From positions 124,001 through 188,000 of the forward strand of contig NZ_FOUG01000006.1 in NCBI RefSeq assembly GCF_900114785.1: a DNA stretch of 64,000 nt, given 5' to 3'. The stretch comes from Variovorax sp. OV329 (GTDB lineage Bacteria; Pseudomonadota; Gammaproteobacteria; Burkholderiales; Burkholderiaceae_C). A program made the position numbers and the translations under genes. A model generated the notes under the pieces. It saw only the letters and a program-made list of their open reading frames with translations, ran no database searches and had not been told where the DNA came from. Of this stretch, positions 1 to 8,814 are shown in pieces; positions within the stretch are counted from its first letter, which is position 1; each line of letters begins with the position of its first letter.

Positions 1-75
1 GCCGTGCTCACCGTGTGGTCGATGGTCTACTACCTGCAAAAGGCCATCCCCGAGATCCGGGCACGCGCCAAATGA
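1..75 (+). CDS. pgsA: CDP-diacylglycerol-glycerol-3-phosphate 3-phosphatidyltransferase, C-terminal end (partial)
   Basis: The window opens inside a gene whose last 24 codons read through to a TGA at 73-75. The tail (AVLTVWSMVYYLQKA, then a charged end) matches the last transmembrane helix and cytoplasmic tail I know from PgsA, the inner-membrane enzyme that makes phosphatidylglycerophosphate. The next gene starts inside its stop (ATGA). Only the extreme C-terminus is present, so the identification rests on a short but characteristic stretch. Confidence 0.7.
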   Translation, partial: AVLTVWSMVYYLQKAIPEIRARAK

Positions 76-956
76 GCGCGGCCTCGGCCCGCACGGCGGG
101 CTGGGTGCGGGCCATGCCGGCGGTCTTCGTGCTCATCTGGAGCACCGGCTTCATCGTGGCGCGCTATGGCATGCCCTATGCGCCGCCGCTCAAGTTCCTG
201 GCGGTGCGCTTTGCGCTGTCCCTGCTGTGTTTCTGCGCCTGGGTGGTGCTCGCCCGCGTGGCCTGGCCGCGCGGCCGCGCGCAGTGGGGCCACCTCGTGG
301 TCACCGGCATCCTGATGCAGGCCGGCTACCTGGGCGGCGTGTGGGCGGCCGTGCGCGCGGGCATGGGTTCCGGGCTGGTGGCGCTGCTGGTGGGCATCCA
401 GCCGGTGCTGACGGCGGTCTGGATGTCCTTCACCGGCGGGCGGGTGTCATCGCGCCAGTGGCTGGGCCTGGTGATGGGCTTTGCCGGGCTGGTGCTGGTG
501 GTGTCGCGCAAGTTCGGCGAAGGTTCGGAAGTCAGCGCTCTGACCATGGGCCTGGCGCTGATGGCGCTGCTCTCGATCACCGCCGGCACGCTCTACCAGA
601 AGCAATTCGTCGAGCCCTGCGACGTGCGCAGCGCCAGCGCGGTGCAGATGATCGCCGCCCTGGTCGTGGCGCTGCCCTTCGCCTTGCTGGAGCCAGCTGC
701 CATCGAGTGGAACGCGCATTCGATCGGTGCCATGGCCTGGTCGGTGCTGGCGCTGTCGCTGGGCGGCAGTTCGCTGCTCTACATGCTGATCCAGCGCGGC
801 ACCGCGACGGCCGTCACCAGCCTGCTGTACCTGGTGCCGCCCTGCACGGCGCTGATGGCCTGGCTGCTGTTCCGCGAGCCGATCACCGTCGCCACCGTGC
901 TGGGCACGGCGCTCACCGCGGCGGGCGTGAGCCTGGTCGTTCGCGCGACGCGCTGA
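72..956 (+). CDS. EamA/DMT-family transporter
   Basis: A 294-residue hydrophobic protein with about ten predicted transmembrane helices in two EamA repeats. The first begins near residue 16 (VFVLIWSTGFIVARYG) and the second follows a loop near residue 150. Family members are inner-membrane exporters of metabolites or amino acids; the substrate cannot be read from sequence. The ATG at 72 overlaps the pgsA stop (ATGA), which favours this start; an in-frame ATG at 114 is the alternative. Its 3' end overlaps the convergent LysR gene by 44 nt, so the two stops are embedded in each other. Confidence 0.8.
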   Translation: MSAASARTAGWVRAMPAVFVLIWSTGFIVARYGMPYAPPLKFLAVRFALSLLCFCAWVVLARVAWPRGRAQWGHLVVTGILMQAGYLGGVWAAVRAGMGSGLVALLVGIQPVLTAVWMSFTGGRVSSRQWLGLVMGFAGLVLVVSRKFGEGSEVSALTMGLALMALLSITAGTLYQKQFVEPCDVRSASAVQMIAALVVALPFALLEPAAIEWNAHSIGAMAWSVLALSLGGSSLLYMLIQRGTATAVTSLLYLVPPCTALMAWLLFREPITVATVLGTALTAAGVSLVVRATR

Positions 957-1902
957 CCCCGCCGGCCGAAGGCTTCCACGGCTCGCCGCGGAACTGCTCG
1001 GCCAGGTGGTCCAGCAGCAGCCGCACCCGGCGCGGCGTCTTGGGCCGCCAGGGCGCCATCCAATGGATGTCGGCGTCCGGCATGCTGTGGTTCGGCAGCA
1101 CGCGAAGCAGTTCGCCGGACGCCAGCTGCGGTGCGATGTCCCACAGGCTGCGCAGCATGATGCCGTGGCCGGCCAGGCACCAGTCGCGCACCATCTCCCC
1201 CGAGTTGCTCGACAAGGGGCCCTGCACGCGCACCCGGGCCGTGCTGCCGTCGCGGCCATGGCGCAGCGTCCACAGCGCGGACTCCTGGCGAGGCGCCTCG
1301 CCGTTCTCGCGCGCCACCAGGCAGTCGTGGCCGGCCAGTTCATCCACCGATGCCGGCGTGCCGCGGCGCGCCAGGTAGGCCGGCGAGGCCGCGAGCACGC
1401 GCTGGTTGCGCGCGATGCGGCGCGACGTCCAATCGGCCGCATGGCGCTGCTGCACTTCCCACAGCCACAGGGCGCCGTCGAAGCCTTCGGCACCCAGGTC
1501 GGGCAGGCGCTCGGTCAACTGCAGTTCGATGCGCAGGGCAGGGTGCTTCGCCTGGAAGGCCGCGATCGCCGGACCCACCCATCGGCGGCCGAAGCCGAAA
1601 GTCGCGGCCAGCCGCACCGGGCCGCGAAGCTCGTTCTGCCGTTCGCCCAGTTCGCTCTCGAGTGCGGCGAAGCCCTGGAGCAAGTCGATGGCATGCCTGC
1701 ACACGGCCTCGCCTTCGGCGGAGACGCTCAGGCGCCGGGTCGTCCGGTCGAACAGCCGCTGGCCCAGTCGCGCCTCCAGCGCGCCCAGCCGCTTGGTGAC
1801 GACCGAAGGCACCACCTCCAGCGCCTGTGCCGCGCCCGCCAGGCTGCCGTGCTCGCGAATGGCCAGCACCAGTTCCAGGTCGGAGCGCTCCAATGAATTC
1901 AT
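913..1902 (-). CDS. LysR-family transcriptional regulator (DmlR/CrgA-like)
   Basis: A 329-residue regulator with an N-terminal winged helix-turn-helix (MNSLERSDLELVLAI..., recognition helix near SVVTKRLGALE) and a periplasmic-binding-like effector domain. The start at 1902 was chosen because the HTH begins there; upstream in-frame sequence has no homology-like character. It is divergent from the hydrolase/tartrate dehydrogenase pair, with only 70 nt between the starts, which is the usual layout for a LysR regulator and its target. E. coli DmlR regulates dmlA, a relative of the dehydrogenase here, so control of that unit is a reasonable inference. It overlaps the DMT gene end by 44 nt. Confidence 0.85.
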   Translation of the reverse strand: MNSLERSDLELVLAIREHGSLAGAAQALEVVPSVVTKRLGALEARLGQRLFDRTTRRLSVSAEGEAVCRHAIDLLQGFAALESELGERQNELRGPVRLAATFGFGRRWVGPAIAAFQAKHPALRIELQLTERLPDLGAEGFDGALWLWEVQQRHAADWTSRRIARNQRVLAASPAYLARRGTPASVDELAGHDCLVARENGEAPRQESALWTLRHGRDGSTARVRVQGPLSSNSGEMVRDWCLAGHGIMLRSLWDIAPQLASGELLRVLPNHSMPDADIHWMAPWRPKTPRRVRLLLDHLAEQFRGEPWKPSAGGVSASRERPGSRPPR

Positions 1903-1972
1903 GCCATTTCGGAAAGTATGAATTGGCTCATTGTTGCTTGATGGCCGAAGACGCGCAACGCACAATCGGCGC

Positions 1973-2905
1973 GTGAGCAACGTCCCCACCTCCCTCTTGG
2001 ACTTTCCCTGCTTCGACATCGAGCGCAACGGCGTGCGCGTGCATGGGCGCATCGGCGGACGCGGGGAACCGTTGCTCCTGCTGCACGGCCATCCGCAGAC
2101 GCACCTCATCTGGCACCGCGTCGCGCCCGCGCTGGCCGAGCGCTTCACCCTCGTGGCGCTCGACCTGCGCGGCTACGGAGACTCCGGCCGTCCGCCGGCC
2201 GACCCTGAACACGCCAATCACAGCAAGCGCGAGATGGCGCTCGACGCACTGGCGGCCATGCGGCACCACGGCTTCGAGCGCTTCGGCATCCTGGCGCACG
2301 ACCGTGGCGCGCGCGTGGCGCACCGCCTGGCCGCCGACCATCCGGCGACGGTGCAGCGCATGCTGCTGCTGGACATCGCGCCCACGCTGGCCATGTACGA
2401 GCACACCAGCGAGGCCTTCGCCCGCGCCTACTGGCACTGGTTCTTCCTGATCCAGCCGCCGCCGCTGCCCGAGGCGCTGATCGCCTCCGACCCGGTGCGC
2501 TACATCCGCAGCGTGATGGGCGGCCGGCATGCCGGCCTGGCACCCTTTGCGCCGGAGGTCATGGCCGAATACGAACGCTGCGCCGCCATTGCCGGCACGG
2601 CCGAATCGATCTGCGAGGACTACCGCGCGTCCGCCGGCATCGACCTCGATCACGACCGTGCGGACATCGCCGCCAACGCGCGCCTGCAGATGCCGCTTCG
2701 CGTGCTGTGGGGCGCGCACGGCGCGGTGGGCAACTGCTTCGACGTGCTGGCGCTGTGGCGCGAGCGCGCCGACCTCGTCGAGGGCCGCGCGCTGCCCTGC
2801 GGACACTATGTTCCAGAGGAGGCGCCAGGCGAACTGCTTGCCGAGGCCCTCGACTTCTTTGCACCCCTGACACCCTCTTCATCATCAAAAGGATCGAGAC
2901 CATGA
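1973..2905 (+). CDS. Alpha/beta hydrolase, haloacetate (fluoroacetate) dehalogenase-type
   Basis: A 310-residue alpha/beta hydrolase in which an Asp replaces the usual Ser nucleophile. Visible residues are D110-R111 and R114 (HDRGAR), acid D134 (LLDIAPT), H155-W156 (YWHWFF) and the C-terminal H278 (CGHYVPE). From memory, these match the catalytic and halide-binding residues of fluoroacetate dehalogenase almost number for number, which predicts hydrolysis of a haloacetate to glycolate. The Trp lining that enzyme's small-substrate pocket (185 in RPA1163) appears as Arg here, so the substrate may differ. The GTG start at 1973 was preferred over upstream TTG codons. The stop overlaps the next ATG (ATGA), implying translational coupling. 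Confidence 0.8.
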   Translation: MSNVPTSLLDFPCFDIERNGVRVHGRIGGRGEPLLLLHGHPQTHLIWHRVAPALAERFTLVALDLRGYGDSGRPPADPEHANHSKREMALDALAAMRHHGFERFGILAHDRGARVAHRLAADHPATVQRMLLLDIAPTLAMYEHTSEAFARAYWHWFFLIQPPPLPEALIASDPVRYIRSVMGGRHAGLAPFAPEVMAEYERCAAIAGTAESICEDYRASAGIDLDHDRADIAANARLQMPLRVLWGAHGAVGNCFDVLALWRERADLVEGRALPCGHYVPEEAPGELLAEALDFFAPLTPSSSSKGSRP

Positions 2906-3987
2906 GCACCCGCACAATTGCAGTCATCGCCGGCGACGGCATCGGCAAGGAGACCATGCCCGAGGGCCTGCGCGTGGTGGATGCGGCGGCGCGCAAGTTC
3001 GGCATCGACCTGCACTTCGACCACTTCGACTTCTCGAGCTGGGACTACTACGAGAAGCACGGCCAGATGCTGCCCGACAACTGGAAGGAGCAGATCGGCG
3101 GCCACGATGCCATCTATTTCGGCGCCGTGGGCTGGCCCGAGAAGATCGCCGACCACGTGTCGCTGTGGGGTTCGCTGCTGCTGTTCCGCCGCGAATTCGA
3201 CCAGTACGTCAACCTGCGCCCGGCACGGCTCATGCCCGGCATCATCGCGCCGGTGGTGCGCCGCGACGGCAGCCCGCGCCAGGCCGGCGAGATCGACATG
3301 TACATCGTGCGCGAGAACACCGAGGGCGAGTACTCCAGCATCGGCGGGCGCATGTACGCCGGCACGCCGCGCGAGATTGTCATGCAGGAGACGGTGATGT
3401 CGCGCCACGGCGTGGACCGCGTGCTGAAGTTCGCCTTTGAGCTGGCCCAGTCGCGGCCCAGGAAGCACCTGACGAGCGCCACCAAGTCCAACGGCATCGC
3501 CATCACCATGCCCTATTGGGACGAGCGCGTGGCGGAGATGGCGAAGAGCTATCCAGGCGTGCAACTGGACAAGTTTCACATCGACATCCTGACCGCGCAT
3601 TTCGTGCAGCGCCCCGACTTCTTCGACGTGGTGGTGGCCAGCAACCTGTTCGGCGACATCCTGTCCGACCTGGGCCCGGCCTGCACCGGCACCATCGGCA
3701 TCGCGCCCAGCGCCAACCTCAACCCGGACCGCACCATGCCCTCGCTCTTCGAGCCCGTGCACGGCTCGGCGCCGGACATTGCCGGCAAGGGGATCGCCAA
3801 CCCCATCGGGCAGATCTGGTGCGGCGCGATGATGCTGGAATTCCTCGGCCACAAGGACGCGCACGACGCGATCCTCTCGGCCATCGAGAAGGTGCTGGCG
3901 CCCCAAAGTGGCGCGCCGAAGACGCCCGACATCGGCGGAAATGCAACGACTTCCGACCTCGGGCGTGCCATCGAACAGGCACTCTGA
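2902..3987 (+). CDS. Tartrate dehydrogenase / D-malate dehydrogenase family
   Basis: A 361-residue member of the isocitrate/isopropylmalate dehydrogenase fold. Family marks are the N-terminal GDGIGKE, an arginine-rich substrate segment (VNLRPARLMPG), RENTEGEYS, the metal-binding SNLFGDILSDLG and the NAD-binding FEPVHGSAPDIAGKG. WGSLLLFRREFDQY is typical of the tartrate/D-malate branch rather than LeuB. It would oxidatively decarboxylate D-malate or oxidise tartrate with NAD in the cytosol. The ATG overlaps the hydrolase stop by 4 nt, so the two are probably co-translated. Exact substrate is not resolvable by eye. Confidence 0.85.
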   Translation: MSTRTIAVIAGDGIGKETMPEGLRVVDAAARKFGIDLHFDHFDFSSWDYYEKHGQMLPDNWKEQIGGHDAIYFGAVGWPEKIADHVSLWGSLLLFRREFDQYVNLRPARLMPGIIAPVVRRDGSPRQAGEIDMYIVRENTEGEYSSIGGRMYAGTPREIVMQETVMSRHGVDRVLKFAFELAQSRPRKHLTSATKSNGIAITMPYWDERVAEMAKSYPGVQLDKFHIDILTAHFVQRPDFFDVVVASNLFGDILSDLGPACTGTIGIAPSANLNPDRTMPSLFEPVHGSAPDIAGKGIANPIGQIWCGAMMLEFLGHKDAHDAILSAIEKVLAPQSGAPKTPDIGGNATTSDLGRAIEQAL

Positions 3988-4074
3988 GCCACACGAACAG
4001 GCCCTTTGAAGTAGGACTGCACAAAAGCCAACTAGAATCGCGGCGCTCGCTGGTTCACAAGTCGTTGTGCCTTA

Positions 4075-4103
4075 TTGACACCCTGTAGACCAGTGGCTTT
4101 AAT
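4075..4103 (+). promoter_or_regulatory. Sigma-70-type promoter for HU
   Basis: TTGACA (4075-4080), 17-nt spacer, TTTAAT (4098-4103): a near-consensus housekeeping promoter in an otherwise gene-free 259-nt stretch (3988-4246). The nearest downstream gene is HU at 4247, giving an untranslated leader of about 135 nt. Confidence 0.65.
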
Positions 4104-4246
4104 TCCCGTTGGCAGTGCGCTGCCGCACGTGTCAGATCTCCTCCTCCATCGCCCACCCACGCGACAATCCCAGCGATATTGCCGCGTGATCGGCTTTGCA
4201 GTTGACGAATCACTCCGACCAACTTTTTTTTGGACAAGGGGCCCTT

Positions 4247-4519
4247 GTGAACAAAACCGAATTGATTGAGCACATCGCAAAGAACGCAGACATTTCCAAA
4301 GCAGCAGCCACCCGTGCACTCGAGTCGACCATTGGCGCGATCCGCACCACGCTGAAAAAAGGCAACTCCGTTTCGCTCGTCGGTTTTGGTACTTTCGCCG
4401 TGGGCAAACGGGCCGCCCGCACCGGCCGGAATCCCCGCACCGGCGCTGCGATTAAAATCAAGGCCGCCAAGATCCCGAAGTTCCGTCCCGGCAAGGCGCT
4501 CAAGGACGCATTGAACTGA
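4247..4519 (+). CDS. hup: DNA-binding protein HU
   Basis: A 90-residue histone-like protein: [10 protein letters not shown] at the N-terminus, the beta-arm region with [19 protein letters not shown], and the C-terminal [17 protein letters not shown] dimers bend and compact DNA. The GTG start at 4247 is preceded by a GGACAAGGGG ribosome-binding site, and the reading frame upstream of it lacks family similarity. Length equals the family norm. It sits between a strong promoter and tRNA-Val. Confidence 0.95.
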   Translation: MNKTELIEHIAKNADISKAAATRALESTIGAIRTTLKKGNSVSLVGFGTFAVGKRAARTGRNPRTGAAIKIKAAKIPKFRPGKALKDALN

Positions 4520-4536
4520 GGCAAAGCTTCACGGTG

Positions 4537-4612
4537 GGGTGCTTAGCTCAGCTGGTAGAGCGGCGCCCTTACAAGGCGTAGGTCGGGGGTTCGAGCCCCT
4601 CAGCACCCACCA
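4537..4612 (+). tRNA. tRNA-Val (anticodon TAC)
   Basis: 76-nt cloverleaf. The 7-bp acceptor GGGTGCT pairs perfectly with AGCACCC, the D-arm contains AGCTCAGCTGGTAGAGC, the anticodon loop CTTACAA puts TAC at 4570-4572, and the T-arm is GGGGGTTCGAGCCCC. Discriminator A and an encoded CCA (4610-4612) follow. It lies 17 nt after the HU stop and may be on the same transcript. Confidence 0.97.
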
Positions 4613-4624
4613 CCCAAAGCAATC

Positions 4625-4652
4625 AAAGGCGAACGAGTTGTTCGCCTTTTTT
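4625..4652 (+). terminator. Rho-independent terminator after tRNA-Val
   Basis: 10-bp stem AAAGGCGAAC / GTTCGCCTTT with loop GAGTT, running into a T tract. It closes the HU/tRNA-Val transcript and precedes ppiD. Confidence 0.85.
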
Positions 4653-4695
4653 GTTGTGCCGCCCGCAAGGCGTCCGCCATAGAGAGTGACTAAGC

Positions 4696-6615
4696 ATGTT
4701 TGATTTCTTCCGCAAGTACAACAAGGTGATGATGATCGTCTTGTTCTTGCTGGTCATCCCCTCCTTCATGCTCTTCGGCGTGGAGCGCTTCATGGATGGC
4801 AACCAGAAGGGCGAGGTGGTGGCCAAGGTCGACGGCCGCGACATCACCCGGCCGGAATGGGACGCGCGCCACCGCAGCGAGGTGGACCGCATCCGCCAGC
4901 AGATGCCCAACATCGACGCTGCCGTGCTCGACACCGAAGTCGCCCGCTACGGCACGCTGGAGCGCATGGTGCGCGAGCGCGTGCTGGCCGCCGAGGCCGC
5001 CAAGTCGCACCTGAGCGTGCCCGACGAGCGCCTGGCGCGCTACTTCGCTCAGGAGCCTGGGCTGGCGTCCTTCCGCACGCCGGACGGCAAGTTCAACCGA
5101 GACCTGTTCGTGCGCGCCACCGGCCAGACCCCCGAGCAGTACGAGGCCGCGGTGCGCGGCGAAATGGCCACGCAGCAGGTGATTCAGGGCGTGCACGCCG
5201 GCGCCTTCATCTCCAAGGCCCAGGCCGAGGCCATGCTCAACGCCTTCTACAAGCGCCGCGAGGTGCAGCTGGCCCGCTTCGAGCCCAAGGACTTCACGTC
5301 CAAGGTCACGGTGACCGACGCCGAGCTGGAAGCCTTCTACAAGGACCACGTGGCGCAGTTCCAGGCGCCCGAGGAAGCCAGCATCCAGTACCTGGTGCTG
5401 GACATGGACTCGGTCAAGAAGAACATCACGGTCAACGAGGCCGACCTCAAGACCTACTACGAGCAGAACAGCGCGCGCCTGGGCACGCCCGAGGAACGCC
5501 GCGCCAGCCACATCCTGATCGTGGCGCCGGCTGCCGCCAGCGCGGACGACCGTGCCAAGGCGAAGGCCAAGGCCGAGGAACTGCTCAAGCAGGTGCTGGC
5601 CGCGCCCAACACCTTCGCCGACGTGGCGCGCAAGAACTCGCAGGACCCGGGCTCGGCCGAGAAGGGCGGCGACCTGGACTTCGTCACCCGCGGCGCCATG
5701 GTCAAGCCTTTCGAGGACGCGATGTTCGCGCTCAAGAAGGGCGAGATCTCCAACAAGCTCGTCGAGACCGAGTTCGGCTACCACATCATCAAGCTGGACG
5801 ACATCAAGCCCGGCGTGGTGCCGCCCTTCGAGAAGGCGCGTGCCGGCATCGAGACCGAGCTGCGCGCGCAGATGGCCACCGCCGAGTTCGCCAAGGCCGC
5901 CGAGGCCTTCAGCGATGCGGTCTACCAGCAGGCCGACAGCCTGCAGCCTGCCGCCGACAAGCTCAAGCTCACCATCCAGAGCGCGACCAAGGTCGGCCGA
6001 ACGCCGGCCCCGGGTGCAACGGGCGCTCTGGCCAACCGCAACTTCCTCAATGCCCTGTTCGCGCCGGATGCGCTGGAGCGCAAGCACAACACGGAAGCCA
6101 TCGAGGTCGGTCCCAACCAGCTCGCCGCCGGCCGCGTGATTCAGTTCTCGCCCGCACGCACGCAGCCCTTCGCCGAGGTCAAGGACCAGGTGCGCGCGCA
6201 GCTGGTGAACCAGCGCGCCGCCGAGCTCGCCCGCAAGGATGGCGAAGCCATGCTCGCCGCCTGGCAGGCCGACCCCAAGGCCGCCAAGCTGGGTACGCCC
6301 ATCGTGATCTCGCGTCCTGACGCGCAGGGCGAGCCGCAGCAGGTGGTCGACGGCGCGCTGCGCGCCGACGGCAGCAAGCTGCCCGCCTGGGTGGGCGTGG
6401 ACCTGGGTGCGCAGGGCTATGTCGTGGTGAAGGTGAACAAGACCGTGCCCCGCGAAGCCTCGAACCCGGAAGTGGCGCAGCGCGAGAACGCCCAGATCAC
6501 CCAGTCCGTGGCTTCGGCCGAAGACCGCGCGTACTACGACCTGCTCAAGGAGCGCTTCAAGGTGCAGATCGTCGTGGCGCGCCCGTCGGAAACGCCGGCG
6601 GTCGGCGCACGCTGA
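4696..6615 (+). CDS. ppiD: Peptidyl-prolyl cis-trans isomerase, PpiD/SurA-N type
   Basis: A 639-residue periplasmic folding factor. A short cytoplasmic tail ([10 protein letters not shown]) is followed by a signal-anchor helix (residues 11-28) and a SurA-like N-terminal chaperone region. A parvulin domain lies at about 266-370 (RRASHILIV...[17 protein letters not shown]...[10 protein letters not shown]). The long C-terminal segment is PpiD-like. PpiD helps outer-membrane proteins leave the Sec translocon. Length matches Burkholderiales PpiD. It is flanked by two tRNA genes and appears monocistronic. Confidence 0.92.
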   Translation: MFDFFRKYNKVMMIVLFLLVIPSFMLFGVERFMDGNQKGEVVAKVDGRDITRPEWDARHRSEVDRIRQQMPNIDAAVLDTEVARYGTLERMVRERVLAAEAAKSHLSVPDERLARYFAQEPGLASFRTPDGKFNRDLFVRATGQTPEQYEAAVRGEMATQQVIQGVHAGAFISKAQAEAMLNAFYKRREVQLARFEPKDFTSKVTVTDAELEAFYKDHVAQFQAPEEASIQYLVLDMDSVKKNITVNEADLKTYYEQNSARLGTPEERRASHILIVAPAAASADDRAKAKAKAEELLKQVLAAPNTFADVARKNSQDPGSAEKGGDLDFVTRGAMVKPFEDAMFALKKGEISNKLVETEFGYHIIKLDDIKPGVVPPFEKARAGIETELRAQMATAEFAKAAEAFSDAVYQQADSLQPAADKLKLTIQSATKVGRTPAPGATGALANRNFLNALFAPDALERKHNTEAIEVGPNQLAAGRVIQFSPARTQPFAEVKDQVRAQLVNQRAAELARKDGEAMLAAWQADPKAAKLGTPIVISRPDAQGEPQQVVDGALRADGSKLPAWVGVDLGAQGYVVVKVNKTVPREASNPEVAQRENAQITQSVASAEDRAYYDLLKERFKVQIVVARPSETPAVGAR

Positions 6616-6637
6616 CAGAAGGTGGCTCTTTTCAGGC

Positions 6638-6643
6638 TACAAT
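6638..6643 (+). promoter_or_regulatory. Likely -10 element for tRNA-His
   Basis: TACAAT 18 nt before the tRNA-His gene. A CTGACA at 6612-6617 could be the -35, but the 20-nt spacing is long. The position is right for the tRNA transcript; the -35 assignment is weak. Confidence 0.45.
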
Positions 6644-6661
6644 AGCCAGCTTCTCGAAATG

Positions 6662-6737
6662 GTGGCTGTAGCTCAGCTGGTAGAGTCCAGGATTGTGATT
6701 CCTGTCGTCGTGGGTTCGAGTCCCATCAGCCACCCCA
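6662..6737 (+). tRNA. tRNA-His (anticodon GTG)
   Basis: 76-nt cloverleaf with acceptor GTGGCTG / CAGCCAC, anticodon GTG in loop ATTGTGA, T-arm GTGGGTTCGAGTCCCAT and encoded CCA at 6735-6737. The discriminator is C and a G is encoded at -1 (6661), both identity features specific to tRNA-His. Confidence 0.97.
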
Positions 6738-6750
6738 CCGCATACGAATG

Positions 6751-6777
6751 AAAAAAGGCGCCCTCGGCGCCTTTTTT
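6751..6777. terminator. Bidirectional terminator between tRNA-His and the AraC gene
   Basis: Stem GGCGCC/GGCGCC with a 3-nt loop, extended by A6 on the left and T6 on the right, so it has a U tract on either strand. It serves tRNA-His on the plus strand and the AraC-family gene ending at 6800 on the minus strand. Confidence 0.85.
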
Positions 6778-6799
6778 CATTTTGGGCGCCTGCATCGAT

Positions 6800-7696
6800 T
6801 CATCGTGGCGCCTTCACCCCCTGCGCCGCCAGCGCCCGGTACTGCGATGGCGAATTCCCCGTCGCGCGAGTGAAGAACTTGCTGAAATAGGCCGGGTCCT
6901 GGTAGCCGATGGCAGCGGCCACTTCCACCACCGACATCGGCGTGTAGGCCAGCAGGCGCCGCGCTTCCAGCATCAGCCGTTCGTGCAGCAACTGCAGTGC
7001 CGACTGGCGCGTCAGGTTGCGGCAGCTGCGGCTGAGGTGGTCGGGCGTCACGCCCAGGGCCTGCGCATAGAAGGGCAGGCCGCGGTGCTCCCGGTAGTGC
7101 TGCTCGACCAGCGCCTGGTAGCGCGTCACCAGTGCGTCGCGCGCGCCGGGTGCCTGGGCCTTCTGGATGTGCTCGCCATGCAGGCGCAGCAGCAGCACCG
7201 CCAGCAGCGTGGCCGTGGCGAGCAGGGCTTGCACGCGGCCGGCACCATGGCCGCGGAACTCTCGCGCCAGCATCTCGAAGAGCATCGCGCATTCGCCGCG
7301 CGCTTGCGCCGTCAACCCGGCCAGCACCAAGGAATGGGCCAGCCCCGCGTCTGCCAGGCGCGTGCCCGCCAGCAACTGCTGCAGGGTCGCGGTGGGAATG
7401 GTGAGCTGGTGTCCAGCCGTGTCGCGCGTGTGGCTGAAGCCGTGCACCGAGCCCGGCGCGATCAGCAGGATGGCCGGCGCCTTTGCCTCCACTGCCCGGC
7501 CGTCCACCGTGCCGCGGATATGGCCGCGCTCCAGGAACTGGATCTGGTGAAGCCCCTCGTGTCGATGCGCCGGAATCGTCCAGTCCATCTCCTGCCCGCG
7601 CACGGCCACCGGCTCGTAGTGCAGGCAGTCGTCCGGCTGTTCGTGGCGGACTTCCCGGTACGGAACGAGAAGAAGGGGCGCGATGGCGGGCTTCAA
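6800..7696 (-). CDS. AraC-family transcriptional regulator (PobR/HpaA-like)
   Basis: A 298-residue regulator. The N-terminal cupin-like effector domain contains IPAHRHEGLHQIQFLERG (residues about 41-58), and the C-terminal double HTH spans about 190-290 (PFYAQALGVTPDHLSR...EVAAAIGYQDPAYFSKFF). The layout resembles activators of aromatic-acid catabolism such as PobR and HpaA. It is divergent from the Bug/ThDP-enzyme/GlcG unit, 128 nt apart, which it probably controls. The first in-frame start is a TTG at 7694-7696; no good ATG lies nearby, so the start is less certain. Confidence 0.85.
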   Translation of the reverse strand: MKPAIAPLLLVPYREVRHEQPDDCLHYEPVAVRGQEMDWTIPAHRHEGLHQIQFLERGHIRGTVDGRAVEAKAPAILLIAPGSVHGFSHTRDTAGHQLTIPTATLQQLLAGTRLADAGLAHSLVLAGLTAQARGECAMLFEMLAREFRGHGAGRVQALLATATLLAVLLLRLHGEHIQKAQAPGARDALVTRYQALVEQHYREHRGLPFYAQALGVTPDHLSRSCRNLTRQSALQLLHERLMLEARRLLAYTPMSVVEVAAAIGYQDPAYFSKFFTRATGNSPSQYRALAAQGVKAPR

Positions 7697-7824
7697 GGCG
7701 GTGCAATTGAAACGGAGGCCGGAAAACTACCTGTCGCGGTGCGATTTGTCCATTCGCAGCAGCACCCGGTGCCCCGACCATCCAGGCAAGCACAACGAGG
7801 GCAGACATGCCCAGGAGACATGCC

Positions 7825-8811
7825 ATGGACCGCAGACACTTCCTTCATCTCCTGCAGGCCGGCAGCGCGCTGGCCGCGCTGGCGCCAATGGGCCGCGCGC
7901 TCGCCCAACTCAACGGCAATGCCTCCATCGTCTCGGGCTTTCCGGCCGGCGGCATGGGCGACTACGTCGCGCGGCCGATGGCCGAGAAGCTGCGCGGCAG
8001 GTACGCCACCAGCGTCACGGTGGAGTCGAAGACGGGTGCCGGCGGCCGCATCGCGGTCGACTACGTCAAGCGCGCGGCGCCGGACGGCCTGACCATCCTG
8101 CAGATCCCCAGCTCGCCGATGACGCTCTACCCCAACACCTACAAAAAGCTCAACTACGACCCGCTGGCCGACTTCGCACCGGTGACCAGCACGGTCAACT
8201 ACGCCTTCGTGCTCACCGCCGGCCCGGGCCTGCCGGCCGAAGTGAAGTCGGTGGCCGACTACCTCAAGTGGGCCAAGGCCAATCCGGCGCAGGCCAACTA
8301 CGGCGTGCCGGCCGCGGGCTCGGCGTTGCACTTCGTCGGGATGATGCTGCAGAAGGCGGGGGACACTCCGCTCACCGCCGTGGCCTACCGCGGCGGCGCG
8401 CCGTTGCTCAACGACGTGCTGGGCGGGCAGATCCCGGTGAGCGTGAGCGTGCTGGGCGAGGTGATGCCCTACATCCGCTCGGGCAAGCTGCGCGGCCTGG
8501 CCGTGTCCAGCCCGCAGCGGTCTACCTTCCTGCCCGAGGTGCCTACGTTCGTGGAGCAGGGCTACGCGGACATCGTGGTCCAGGAATGGCTGGGCTGGTT
8601 CCTGCCTGCGCGCACGCCGGCCGACACCGTGCAGCGTCTCAACACGCTGGTGCGCGAAGGGCTGCAGGCGCCGGAGCTCATCGAGTCGCTGGCCAAGTCC
8701 GGCCTGCAACCGGTGCACCAGAGCCCGGACGAGTTTGCCCGCATCGTGCGCGCCGACCAGCAGCGCTGGGCGCCCATCGTGAAGGCGGCCAACTTCACGG
8801 CGGAGGACTGA
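7825..8811 (+). CDS. Bug-family tricarboxylate-transporter solute receptor
   Basis: A 328-residue periplasmic binding protein of the TctC/Bug family. It has a twin-arginine-like signal (DRRHFLHLLQAGSALAALAP), then SIVSGFPAGGMGDYVARPMAEKL, the segment that caps the carboxylate ligand in this family. The ATG at 7825 has AGGAGA 6 nt upstream; an in-frame ATG at 7807 is an alternative. No TctA/TctB membrane genes are nearby, as is common for Bug receptors in Comamonadaceae. It leads an operon with a ThDP enzyme 3 nt downstream, so its ligand may be an oxo-acid that enzyme uses. Confidence 0.88.
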   Translation: MDRRHFLHLLQAGSALAALAPMGRALAQLNGNASIVSGFPAGGMGDYVARPMAEKLRGRYATSVTVESKTGAGGRIAVDYVKRAAPDGLTILQIPSSPMTLYPNTYKKLNYDPLADFAPVTSTVNYAFVLTAGPGLPAEVKSVADYLKWAKANPAQANYGVPAAGSALHFVGMMLQKAGDTPLTAVAYRGGAPLLNDVLGGQIPVSVSVLGEVMPYIRSGKLRGLAVSSPQRSTFLPEVPTFVEQGYADIVVQEWLGWFLPARTPADTVQRLNTLVREGLQAPELIESLAKSGLQPVHQSPDEFARIVRADQQRWAPIVKAANFTAED

Positions 8812-8814
8812 CGC

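Noticed and set aside
4006..4038. TTGAAG ... TAGAAT as a second HU promoter
   Set aside because: The spacing is 21 nt, too long for sigma-70, while a near-consensus promoter lies at 4075-4103.
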